Shown here: positions 35,327 through 43,263 of the stretch, piece after piece
Numbering within the stretch: position 1 is the first letter of the stretch
Layout of the letters: each line of letters starts with the position of its first letter
Assembly: GCA_964548275.1 (NCBI GenBank)
Contig: CAZJQI010000003.1
Coordinates: 62,001 to 126,000 of the forward strand
Direction of reading: 5' to 3'
From: JAUVUV01 sp964548275
GTDB lineage: Bacteria > Gemmatimonadota > Glassbacteria > GWA2-58-10
DNA: 64,000 nt
Notes under the pieces: generated by a model
Told to the model about the DNA's origin: nothing
Databases searched by the model: none
What the model saw: the letters and a program-made list of their open reading frames with translations, nothing else
Translations under genes and position numbers: made by a program

Positions 35327-35599
35327 GGGTGGTTTTTACCGAAACCATGGAATAACGCACCTTTGGTCCATTATTTTCGGAGCAGAATAATATCAATAAG
35401 TGCAAAAATTTAATCTGAAAACTTTTCACCGATCAGTCCAGGTCATTATTCAGCCCATGGCAATAGAATCCCCCTTGTAAATCCATTATTCCTCAAATCC
35501 ATTTCCTTTTGCCTCACCTGAAATTAGATTTATTTTCCATCAATGTGAATCGATTTTCTAACAATCTCTTCAAACAATCAGAAACCAGGGAGAATACTC

Positions 35600-38500
35600 A
35601 TGTCAAGTAAAAAACTCACCTGTTCGGCAATCCTCTGGGCCGTGATAATTATGTTCATCCTGCCGGGAATTACACGGGCCGGGGAATCCCCGGTCAAAAT
35701 GTGGGAGGAGCCCCTAATACTGCCCACTTACGGAGTCGGCGAACCGGAACGAAACCCGGTATTCTATAACGGGAAAGTGTACCAGGGAGCCAGAGGCGTT
35801 CAGTATCCGTATCCCCTTCAGGACAAGCTGACCGATATCCGCGCTGACCAGAGTTACACTGCTGTGTATCTTGAAAACGAATACGTCAAAGTGTGTGTGC
35901 TCCCTGAGATCGGCGGCAGAATATTTTCAGCTCTGGATAAAACAAACGACTACGATTTTTTCTACCGTCAGAGCGTGATCAAACCCGGTTTTATCGGAGT
36001 GCTCGGGGCCTGGATCTCAGGGGGCGTTGAGTGGAACGTTCCTCACCATCACCGGATTTCGACTTTCATGCCAGTGGATTACACGCTGGAGGAAAACCCT
36101 GACGGCAGCAGGACTGTCTGGGTGGGCGAAATCGAGCTTCGCCACAGGCTGAAATGGCTGCTCGGTATCACGCTTTATCCGGGCAAGAGTTACCTCGAGG
36201 TATCCGCTCGTGTTTCCAACCGCACGTCGCTGGTGCATTCGTTCCTGTACTGGGCAAATGTCTCCGTGTATGCGGATTCCTCCTACCAGGTGATTTTCCC
36301 ACCGAGCCTGGAATACGCCACCGGGCACGGGAAACACGTTTTCACCACCTGGCCCTTTGCATCCAGCTCAAAGGTTCTGAACAACGAGGGTTATTCTCCC
36401 GGAGACGACCTGAGCTGGTGGAAAAGCCATCCCTCGCCGATATCGCTGTTCGCACTAAACTGCTCGGAGGATTTCATGGCAGGGTACGATCACGGCAAAG
36501 AGGCAGGGCTTGTCCACGTGGCTGACCACCATATCGTTGCCGGGAAAAAACTCTGGGAATGGGGACCCGGACCAGCAGGCCGGATCTGGGACGAAATCCT
36601 CACCGACACTGACGGCCCGTATATCGAGATCATGGTCGGCGCCTACACCGACAACCAGCCCGACTACAGCTGGATCCAGCCTTACGAGGTGAAAACTTTC
36701 AAGCAGCGCTGGTACCCGCTGCGGGAAATCGGCGGAGTAAAAAACGCCACCCTGGAGGCTGCGGTGAACCTCGAGGTTCCCTCACAGAATACGGCCCTTT
36801 TAGGGTTTAACGTCAGTGCCGAATACAGGGGCGCCAGGGCAGTCCTCACAGCCGGGGACAAGGTGATATTCGACCAGGTTCTGGATATCAGCCCGGCAAA
36901 GCCTTTTTTCAAAGAGATTCAGCTTCCCTCAGGAGTGAAAGAGAAGCAGCTCAGAGGTTCGCTTCTTTGTTCGAAAGGCAAAGAGCTGGTTGCCTACACT
37001 CCGGTGAAAAAGAAAGGCTCGCCCATGCCCGAACCGGTTACTGCTCCACCGCCGCCTGAAGAGGTGAAAACAATCGAGGAACTTTACCTGGCTGGCATGC
37101 GCCTGGAGCAGTTCCACAATGCCGCCCTGGAGCCTGACCCTTACTACCAGGAAGCCCTGAGGCGCGATCCGGGTGATTACCGCACCAATATCGCCGTGGG
37201 AATCCTTTACCTAAAGCGCAAGATGTTCGAGCAGGCAGAGCAGCGGATTGCCGCGGCAATCCAGAGGATCACCGCCCACCACACCAGGCCCAGGGATGGG
37301 GAGGCATACTATTACCTGGGTGTGGCCTGCAAGGCCCAGGGAAAGAACGAATCTGCCTGGGATGCTTTCTACAATGCCTCCTGGAGTGCAGCATGGTATT
37401 CCGCCAGCTTTTTCGCCCTGGCCCAACTGGCCACTGAAAAAGGGAATTACTCCAGAGCGCTCGCTTTTCTCAACCGCTGCCTTTCCACGAATTTCCCCAA
37501 TTCCAAGGCGCACATCCTCCGCTGCGCCCTGCTCAGAAAACTCGGCCGGTTTGGGGAAGCAATACAGGCTGCTTCGATGACTCTGGCTGCTGATCCGCTG
37601 GATTTCTGGGCTGGCAACGAGCTTTACCTGGCAAGACTAGGCATGGGTGCAATCGAGGAGGCCGAAAAGCAGTTAAACCAACTGAAACGAGTAATGCGCG
37701 GCTCAGTGCAAAATTACCTGGAAACCGCCACGGATTACGGCAGCTGCGGCCTCTGGGAAGAGGCTGTCGGCCTGCTTACCCGGTTTGCCGAATCGGAAAA
37801 ATCGCCTGAGGCCGCGAATCCCCTGGTCTACTATTATCTCGGCTATTATAGCGGGAAAAAAGGAGACCACGAGCAGGCAACCCGATATTACAGGCGGGGA
37901 AGCCGGATGCCGCCGGATTACGTTTTCCCCTTCCGCCTGGAGTCTATCGACATGCTCCGGGCTGCATCCGGGCACAACACGGGGGACTCCCGCGCGCCGT
38001 ATTACCTCGGAAACCTTCTTTTCGACAGCCAGCCAGAGAAAGCGATCACTGAATGGGAAAAATCACGGCAGCTGGACGGCTCGTTTTCAATCGTGCACCG
38101 CAACCTGGGCCTGGCCTATGCCCGCATCCGCAACGACATCCCGAAAGCCATTGCCAGCCTGGAGAGGGCTATCAGTTGCAATAAAAACAACCCGCGGCTG
38201 TATCTGGAACTGGACGAGCTTTATGAAACCGGCGGCGTAGCGCCTGAAAAAAGGCTCGCGTTCCTGGAAAATAACCAGAACGCGGTTACCGCTCGGGACG
38301 ATCTGCTCTCACGTGAGATAGTGCTCTACGTGCTGCTCGGCCAGTACGACAGGGCAATCCAGTGGCTGGACAACCACCTTTTCCACGTGTGGGAGGGCAG
38401 GGGCGAAATTCACGACATCTACGTGGACGCGCATATTGCCAGGGGGGAGGAGTATTTCAGGGAGAGGAAATACCGCCAGGCGCTGAAAGATTTCCAGGCG

Positions 38501-38965
38501 GCTCTACTGTATCCAAAAAACCTCGGGGTGGGACCTCCTCGCAGCGGAGGACGCCCGCCGCAGGTTTATTATTTCATAGGCACAGCGCACGAGGCACTGG
38601 GCGATCAGTTCAAAGCGCAGGAGTACTACGAAAAATCGGCTGAGGCCACACTGCGCCCCGGCACTGAGATCGGTTATTACCAGGGGCTTGCCTTGAGAAA
38701 ACTCGGCCGGGAAAGCGAGGCTGATCGGATATTCCACGGACTTGTCCAAACCGGCAGGAAGAGTCTCGTATCGGCAAGCCCGGACTATTTCGCCAAATTC
38801 GGAGAGAAGCAGACAGAGGAGGTCCGGAGAGCCCAGGCGCATTACATTCTCGGGCTGGGATACCTGGGCCAGGGCAATCCGGCCCGGGCAAGGCAGGAAT
38901 TCGAAAGGGTGCTTGAGCTCAATATCACCCACCGGCGAGCAGGGAAAATGCTGGCCGCAATGTAA
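35600..38965 (+). CDS. Secreted DUF5107 and TPR repeat protein
   Basis: An 1121-residue protein with a signal peptide (about 1-27, ILWAVIIMFILPGITRAG). Residues about 45-340 form a DUF5107 domain, a galactose-mutarotase-like beta-sandwich: YLENEYVKVCVLPEIGGRIF, SGGVEWNVPHHH, and LEVSARVSNRT. From about 490 to the end it is a tetratricopeptide array (FEQAEQRIAAAIQRI, YYYLGVACKAQGK, ARQEFERVLELN) of some 12-15 units. DUF5107-TPR proteins usually sit beside glycan-degradation genes; binding or processing of a glycan with TPR-mediated assembly is the likely role. The ribosome site GGGAG precedes the ATG. A structured repeat lies upstream. Confidence 0.85.
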   Translation: MSSKKLTCSAILWAVIIMFILPGITRAGESPVKMWEEPLILPTYGVGEPERNPVFYNGKVYQGARGVQYPYPLQDKLTDIRADQSYTAVYLENEYVKVCVLPEIGGRIFSALDKTNDYDFFYRQSVIKPGFIGVLGAWISGGVEWNVPHHHRISTFMPVDYTLEENPDGSRTVWVGEIELRHRLKWLLGITLYPGKSYLEVSARVSNRTSLVHSFLYWANVSVYADSSYQVIFPPSLEYATGHGKHVFTTWPFASSSKVLNNEGYSPGDDLSWWKSHPSPISLFALNCSEDFMAGYDHGKEAGLVHVADHHIVAGKKLWEWGPGPAGRIWDEILTDTDGPYIEIMVGAYTDNQPDYSWIQPYEVKTFKQRWYPLREIGGVKNATLEAAVNLEVPSQNTALLGFNVSAEYRGARAVLTAGDKVIFDQVLDISPAKPFFKEIQLPSGVKEKQLRGSLLCSKGKELVAYTPVKKKGSPMPEPVTAPPPPEEVKTIEELYLAGMRLEQFHNAALEPDPYYQEALRRDPGDYRTNIAVGILYLKRKMFEQAEQRIAAAIQRITAHHTRPRDGEAYYYLGVACKAQGKNESAWDAFYNASWSAAWYSASFFALAQLATEKGNYSRALAFLNRCLSTNFPNSKAHILRCALLRKLGRFGEAIQAASMTLAADPLDFWAGNELYLARLGMGAIEEAEKQLNQLKRVMRGSVQNYLETATDYGSCGLWEEAVGLLTRFAESEKSPEAANPLVYYYLGYYSGKKGDHEQATRYYRRGSRMPPDYVFPFRLESIDMLRAASGHNTGDSRAPYYLGNLLFDSQPEKAITEWEKSRQLDGSFSIVHRNLGLAYARIRNDIPKAIASLERAISCNKNNPRLYLELDELYETGGVAPEKRLAFLENNQNAVTARDDLLSREIVLYVLLGQYDRAIQWLDNHLFHVWEGRGEIHDIYVDAHIARGEEYFRERKYRQALKDFQAALLYPKNLGVGPPRSGGRPPQVYYFIGTAHEALGDQFKAQEYYEKSAEATLRPGTEIGYYQGLALRKLGRESEADRIFHGLVQTGRKSLVSASPDYFAKFGEKQTEEVRRAQAHYILGLGYLGQGNPARARQEFERVLELNITHRRAGKMLAAM

Positions 38966-39044
38966 TGTAAGCGTGTCAAGTACGAATGGGAACACTTTGA
39001 GGTTTAAGAATAAGCGATATTGACTGGCGAAAAGCGTAATAAAA

Positions 39045-39074
39045 ACAGGGGGCACGGCAGGCCGTACCCCCTGT
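39045..39074. repeat. Short palindrome, copy 3
   Basis: Arms ACAGGGGGCACGGC and GCCGTACCCCCTGT around an AG loop, with one mismatch. It sits 80 bp after the DUF5107-TPR stop, between convergent genes, so it may also act in 3'-end formation. Confidence 0.75.
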
Positions 39075-39118
39075 TCTAATATTTCCATTGATTAGCCTAC
39101 CTATAGCAGTTGTCAAAA

Positions 39119-39146
39119 GTAGGGGCGGTTCTCGAACCGCCCCTAC
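39119..39146. repeat. Short palindrome, copy 4
   Basis: Arms GTAGGGGCGGTT and AACCGCCCCTAC around CTCG. It is preceded by CAAAAGTAGGG, the same junction seen at copy 5 when read on the minus strand. Between copies 3 and 4, 39078-39098 (AATATTTCCATTGATTAGCC) looks like a fragment of the structured repeat. Confidence 0.8.
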
Positions 39147-39199
39147 AACAAAAAACGACCTCAATCGGAAAATTATTTTGACAACCACTATGGATTCTA

Positions 39200-40909
39200 T
39201 CATGGTATTCTGTGCTGGCTCACCAGGTCGCCGAATTCGTCCATCAACTCATACTTTCTCAGCCAGGTTGTGTACATGATCCCCATTGCGCCCGGGGTTG
39301 CGTCCAGTGCCTCCAGCCAGGTGGTGTCGTTTGCGATATCGTCCCTATCGTAGTACCCGCAGGCCATTGTCCTGAATCCCAGGCCGGAAAAATGCTCCAG
39401 GCTCTCGTAGCGCATCCTGTGAAACCAGCAGGCGATAATCAGGTCGTTGGGGACATGCTCCCAGGAGCCGGTGAACGGCTCGTCCACATGGTAATAGTAG
39501 TTACCGCGGCGCGTGCCTGCGTTGTGGTTGGGATCGAGCATGTCGGACCAGATAATAAGCTCGGCCTCCGGGTTGACCTCGCGCACAATGGCGACCTGCC
39601 TGGTGATACAGTCGCCGAGGATTTCACCCATAGTCATATTGCGATCCTTGCATGCCTTGCAGGTACCGCCAGCGCGGATTTCATCAACGCTCAGGAAATA
39701 TTTCGAGGGCTTGAGATATTTGTGAATCAGTCTCACATTGTTGCGCCAGATCTCGTAAACCGCGGGCTCTGACACGCAGGCCGTGACCTGGCTCTGATAG
39801 ACCGCAACACCGTGATAGAAACTCACCCGCAGCCGCTCGCCGTCCCTGATCCTGCTGCTATCGAGTATCCGGATCGGCGGGCCTTCATGGTCAAAGCGGA
39901 AACTTCTCAAATCCGGGTCAGCAACCGGAGCGTAATCGACTCCCTCCTCGTACACTGTACCGCTCTTTTCACCGCGTACAGTCAAAGGCGTGCCGGGCCG
40001 GCGCAGGAGGTTAACCAGGGCGATCTCCTCAATCTCGACACCATCCAGCCAGAACCGGCCTTGTTTGCCGCCAAAGACACCCAGCGAGATTTCCACCCTG
40101 TCGTAGTCCTTGCTGTTGAACCCGATCTGTATCCTTTGCCAGTCGCTTGTGGAGGGTACCCGCACATTGTAATAGTTGAGCGCCCGCTCGCCGCCTCCGA
40201 GCACCTGCACGCGGAAACGTCCCGAACCGAAAGGACCGGCTGGATCCAGGTCATCGGTCTTGACCCAGAAATTGATCCGGTACAAGCGCCTCGGGTGGAC
40301 TGACACTTCGGCGATCAGCCTGCCGGGATTGCCTTCCTTTCCACCGAAATTCTCGAAGCGCAGGGCCGCTTTGCCCTGTTTGACTTCCTCGGTGTCCACG
40401 AAAACCACCTCGCCGATCTTGCCAGGAAAGCTGAAACCTGCCACAGCGTCCCTGCTGTACTTCTCGAAACCGCCGTTGGCAATTTTCACCGGCGGATCGG
40501 CAACCAGCTCGGCTTTGCCTCTTTTCACCACGAACAGCGCATCCTCCACAGGAATTCCTGCGGCCAGGTTCCTGTCGTGGGACAGCAGCCCGCCGTTATA
40601 GCCTACATCCAGGCAACGCGGGATGATCTCTACATTGTGTTCGGCGCAAATTTCTTTCACCTGCTCCAGGCGGCTGAAATAATCGTCATCTTTCAGGTCA
40701 ATCGCGTCAAACCCGGAAGAAAAGTACATGCCGTTCAGGCCGTGCTCGCTGGCTGTTTGGACAAGCTCGCGGATTTCCTCTACAGCGCTGTCGTCTCTCA
40801 GGCCATTGCTTACATAAAACCAGCGTAAGGGATAAACTTTGCCCCTGCTGCAGGCAACAGCACCAATCAAGGCGACAAGTACAAGAAATGAAAAAACAGT
40901 GCGTTTCAT
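39200..40909 (-). CDS. TIM-barrel lipoprotein with CBM-like insert, paralogue 1
   Basis: A 569-residue probable lipoprotein (signal 1-19, Cys20 in GAVACS). The N-terminal barrel part (about 25-145) is followed by a CBM4/9-like jelly roll (about 152-300, starting IANGGFE), then the rest of the barrel with SVDEIRAGGTCKACKDR. The Asp-Glu pair resembles the catalytic dyad of GH20-type hexosaminidases, and the CxxC just after it could bind metal. It is clearly paralogous to the next gene upstream. The ATG at 40909 is chosen for its AAAGGAG at spacing 8. Glycosidase activity is inferred, not shown. Confidence 0.65.
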   Translation of the reverse strand: MKRTVFSFLVLVALIGAVACSRGKVYPLRWFYVSNGLRDDSAVEEIRELVQTASEHGLNGMYFSSGFDAIDLKDDDYFSRLEQVKEICAEHNVEIIPRCLDVGYNGGLLSHDRNLAAGIPVEDALFVVKRGKAELVADPPVKIANGGFEKYSRDAVAGFSFPGKIGEVVFVDTEEVKQGKAALRFENFGGKEGNPGRLIAEVSVHPRRLYRINFWVKTDDLDPAGPFGSGRFRVQVLGGGERALNYYNVRVPSTSDWQRIQIGFNSKDYDRVEISLGVFGGKQGRFWLDGVEIEEIALVNLLRRPGTPLTVRGEKSGTVYEEGVDYAPVADPDLRSFRFDHEGPPIRILDSSRIRDGERLRVSFYHGVAVYQSQVTACVSEPAVYEIWRNNVRLIHKYLKPSKYFLSVDEIRAGGTCKACKDRNMTMGEILGDCITRQVAIVREVNPEAELIIWSDMLDPNHNAGTRRGNYYYHVDEPFTGSWEHVPNDLIIACWFHRMRYESLEHFSGLGFRTMACGYYDRDDIANDTTWLEALDATPGAMGIMYTTWLRKYELMDEFGDLVSQHRIP

Positions 40910-41073
40910 ATTACCGGCTCCTTTCAATTAACCCGGATTATTCATAAATTCTTCGGCCGATTTTCTAAATTGTTGATTACTAGCAGGGTGTTGAAATTTC
41001 ATCGCTTTCCTTTTGTAGAAAAACGAAACAATGTCCGGGTTGAATTGAAACTGTTTAAGAAACGATTACTTGC

Positions 41074-41101
41074 GTAGGGACACGGCGCGCCGTGTCCCTA
41101 C
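41074..41101. repeat. Short palindrome, copy 5
   Basis: A perfect 28-bp palindrome with half-site GTAGGGACACGGCG. It directly abuts a CTTTTG-GTGG-CAAAAG mini-hairpin (41101-41116) at the edge of structured repeat copy B. Confidence 0.85.
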
Positions 41102-41127
41102 TTTTGGTGGCAAAAGAAGCAAAACCA

Positions 41128-41300
41128 TTTCTTTTGTAACCAAAAGAAACAAAAGTTAATTCCGAATCGGTCTCTTTTACTTCGCTCCTTTGGAGGTCGC
41201 CTTGTGCTCAGGGCACACCCTGAGCACGAAAGGCATGCCGGATGTTGGAACATCTATCAGGGCATCAATGGAAATTATTTGTCATCTACACGCTCCCCCT
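41128..41300 (-). repeat. Structured composite repeat, copy B (inverted)
   Basis: The same ordered blocks as copy A, read on the minus strand: GGAGCGTGTA (41296-41287), nine bases, TAATTTCCATT, GGCATGCC, hairpin, AGGCGACCTC, AAGGAGCG (to 41183), then AACTTTTGTTTCTTTTGGTT and ACAAAAG (to 41131). The core is 114 bp against 117 bp in copy A. The central hairpin here is GTGCTCAGGG paired with CCCTGAGCAC (41204-41227), unrelated in sequence to copy A. An extra hairpin GATGTT-CC-AACATC is present. It lies about 220 bp upstream of the lipoprotein gene at 39200-40909, in the same orientation. Confidence 0.7.
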
Positions 41301-41333
41301 TTTATATCCTTTAGCAACGAGACTTCACTAAGA

Positions 41334-41360
41334 ACAGGGCGACCAACCGGTCGCCCCTAC
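41334..41360. repeat. Short palindrome, copy 6 (imperfect)
   Basis: Arms ACAGGGCGACC and GGTCGCCCCTAC around AACC, with one base missing from the left arm. It is adjacent to structured repeat copy B. The remaining 138 bp to the next gene (41361-41498) are AT-rich with no gene. Confidence 0.65.
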
Positions 41361-41498
41361 GTGCTTGGAATTATGCGTGATTGAATAATTCCAGCTATTT
41401 AAAGGTGATACTCTCGTAGAAAGAATCCTGTTATGGCTTGTGACAATTATAAATAATTCAGGCTAATAATCGTTTTAAGATATAATCAATCTTCGCTC

Positions 41499-43184
41499 CT
41501 ATTTCCTCCGGCTCACCAGGTCTCCGAAAGCAGCCAGGCCCTCGAAATTCGCGCTCCATGTGGTGTACATGATCCCTACCGAGTTCGGAGTCTTGTCCAG
41601 GGATTCGAGCCAGCCCCTGGCAACGTCCAGGCTGCCGGATGAGGAGCCGAACGTGCGGAAACCATTGCTTGAAAAATGCGCCAGGCTCTTGTCGCGCATC
41701 CTGTGGTACCAGCAGACTATAATCAAGTCTTTCGGGATGTAATTCCACGAGCCCTCGAAAGTTTCATCCACGTGGTAGTAATAGTCTTTGTAGCGGCCTG
41801 GCGCATTGTGATTGGGGTCGAACATATCCGACCAGACAAAGATCTCGGCCTTTGGGTTGAGCTCGCGGATCATTTTCACCTGTTTTGTGACACAATCTCC
41901 CAGCAACTGTGACACAGTCATCCCGCGCCTCTTGCAGGTCTCGCAGGAGCCGCAGGTGCGAAGTTCATCCGCCATCAGGTAGTATTTGTTCGGATGAATG
42001 TACTCGTGGATCATCCTTGCCACCCTGCGCCAGATCTCGTAAACCTTTGGCTCGGAGATACAGACCGGTGTCTGGCCCTGATAAATCGGATAATTGTTGT
42101 AAAAGCTCACTTTCAGCCTCTCACCCTCTTTTATTCTTCCTTTGGGAAGAATTTCGATCGGGGGCGGCTCGTGGTCGAAAAGCAGGGTCATCACCGGATC
42201 ATAGACCTTAGCGTAGTCCTTACCTTCCTCGTAGACTATGCCGCTTTTTTCGCCTTTCACCACAAGCGGGGTGCCTTCTCTGCGCAGCACATTGACCAGG
42301 CCTTCTTCTTCTATCCTGTAATCATCGATCCAGAACGTGCCGCCCTTGCTGGCAGGCGCACCTACAGATACCCTGACTTTATCGTATCCCAGGCTGTTGA
42401 ACCCGATTACGGCCTTGACCCAGTCGCTACTGGTGCCGGGCACAGGGGGGATATAAAACTGAAGGCGGCGGCCGTCGGTTCCCTGGACGATCATGGGAAA
42501 GACATCTCCCGAACTCTCTATACCATCGGTCTTTACCCAGCAGCTCAGTGTATAGCAGCGGTATGGGTGAACATTGACCTCCTGGCTCAACAGGGCACTG
42601 CCTTCCTCGTATTCTTTGGACAGCTCTACCCGAAGTGCACTGCTGCCCTGGTTGAATATTTTCCTGTCCAGGGAAATTTTCGCCCCAGGGTCTTCGGTTA
42701 TGCTGAAATCCGCAGGCCGCTCCCCCTCGGCTTCCTCGAAACCGCCGTTGGCTATACTCACAGGCGGGTCGGCCACAATATCGGCCTTGCCGTTTTTAAC
42801 CACAAACAGTGCATCCTTGATCGGCAGTCCCTCGATCAGGTTCTTGTCATAGGCCTGCAAAGGAGCGTTATAGCCCATACCCATAAAAGCGGGAATGAAC
42901 TCCAAATTGTTCTGATCACAGATCTCCTTGATCTTTTTCAAGTTCTTGAAGTTATACGGAGGTTCCAGCAGAAGCCGGTCGAAAAAAGCGTCGAGAATCA
43001 ATCCATTGAGCCCGTGCTCCGAGGCGGTTTTCGCAAGCTTGCGGATCAGCTCCACCTGATCGACATCCTCCAGCGGCTTGCCGTGCACATAGACAAAGCG
43101 GTAGGGATACTCTTTCGCCTGGCCCCAGACCCAGGTGCTCTGAAAAGCAACTACAAGTAAGGAAAAAAACAAACTTCGTTTCAT
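41499..43184 (-). CDS. TIM-barrel secreted protein with CBM-like insert, paralogue 2
   Basis: A 561-residue exported protein with a signal peptide (about 1-21). It shares its whole plan with the neighbouring lipoprotein: barrel start with TASEHGLNG, the junction ADPPVSIANGGFE, a jelly-roll insert (about 143-300), the EKSGIVYEEGKDYA linker, then the active-site-like MADELRTCGSCETCKRRGMT (D406, E407, C411, C414, C417) and WSDMFDPNHNAPG. Here the protein is not an obvious lipoprotein. Duplication followed by divergence in localisation is likely. A GH20-like retaining mechanism is a hypothesis from the Asp-Glu pair. The ribosome site AAGGAG is good. Confidence 0.65.
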   Translation of the reverse strand: MKRSLFFSLLVVAFQSTWVWGQAKEYPYRFVYVHGKPLEDVDQVELIRKLAKTASEHGLNGLILDAFFDRLLLEPPYNFKNLKKIKEICDQNNLEFIPAFMGMGYNAPLQAYDKNLIEGLPIKDALFVVKNGKADIVADPPVSIANGGFEEAEGERPADFSITEDPGAKISLDRKIFNQGSSALRVELSKEYEEGSALLSQEVNVHPYRCYTLSCWVKTDGIESSGDVFPMIVQGTDGRRLQFYIPPVPGTSSDWVKAVIGFNSLGYDKVRVSVGAPASKGGTFWIDDYRIEEEGLVNVLRREGTPLVVKGEKSGIVYEEGKDYAKVYDPVMTLLFDHEPPPIEILPKGRIKEGERLKVSFYNNYPIYQGQTPVCISEPKVYEIWRRVARMIHEYIHPNKYYLMADELRTCGSCETCKRRGMTVSQLLGDCVTKQVKMIRELNPKAEIFVWSDMFDPNHNAPGRYKDYYYHVDETFEGSWNYIPKDLIIVCWYHRMRDKSLAHFSSNGFRTFGSSSGSLDVARGWLESLDKTPNSVGIMYTTWSANFEGLAAFGDLVSRRK

Positions 43185-43263
43185 CTCCGCTTCTCCTTTG
43201 GTTAAAGTTTATAGAGTTTGAAGAAAGAAGGAGAAATTGACGATTCCTTTTACCGGGATTTTC

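Larger units (their letters stand above)
34278..35599. other. Repeat-rich, gene-poor region of 1.3 kb
   Basis: No full-length gene. It contains a truncated SnoaL-like ORF (34293-34409), a second small ORF (34501-34620), two short palindromes (34437-34464, 35299-35326) and one copy of a structured repeat (34927-35145), all listed separately. A 76-codon plus-strand ORF at 34768-34998 runs into the structured repeat and is not credible. The last 260 bp before the DUF5107 gene are AT-rich and should contain its promoter. Confidence 0.6.

Noticed and set aside
34437..41360. The palindromes as a CRISPR array or as rho-independent terminators.
   Set aside because: Copies are kilobases apart with no regular spacers, and none is followed by a T-run.
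41994..43160. A 388-codon plus-strand ORF.
   Set aside because: It is the antisense frame of the TIM-barrel paralogue, which has a signal peptide, ribosome site and a matching paralogue.
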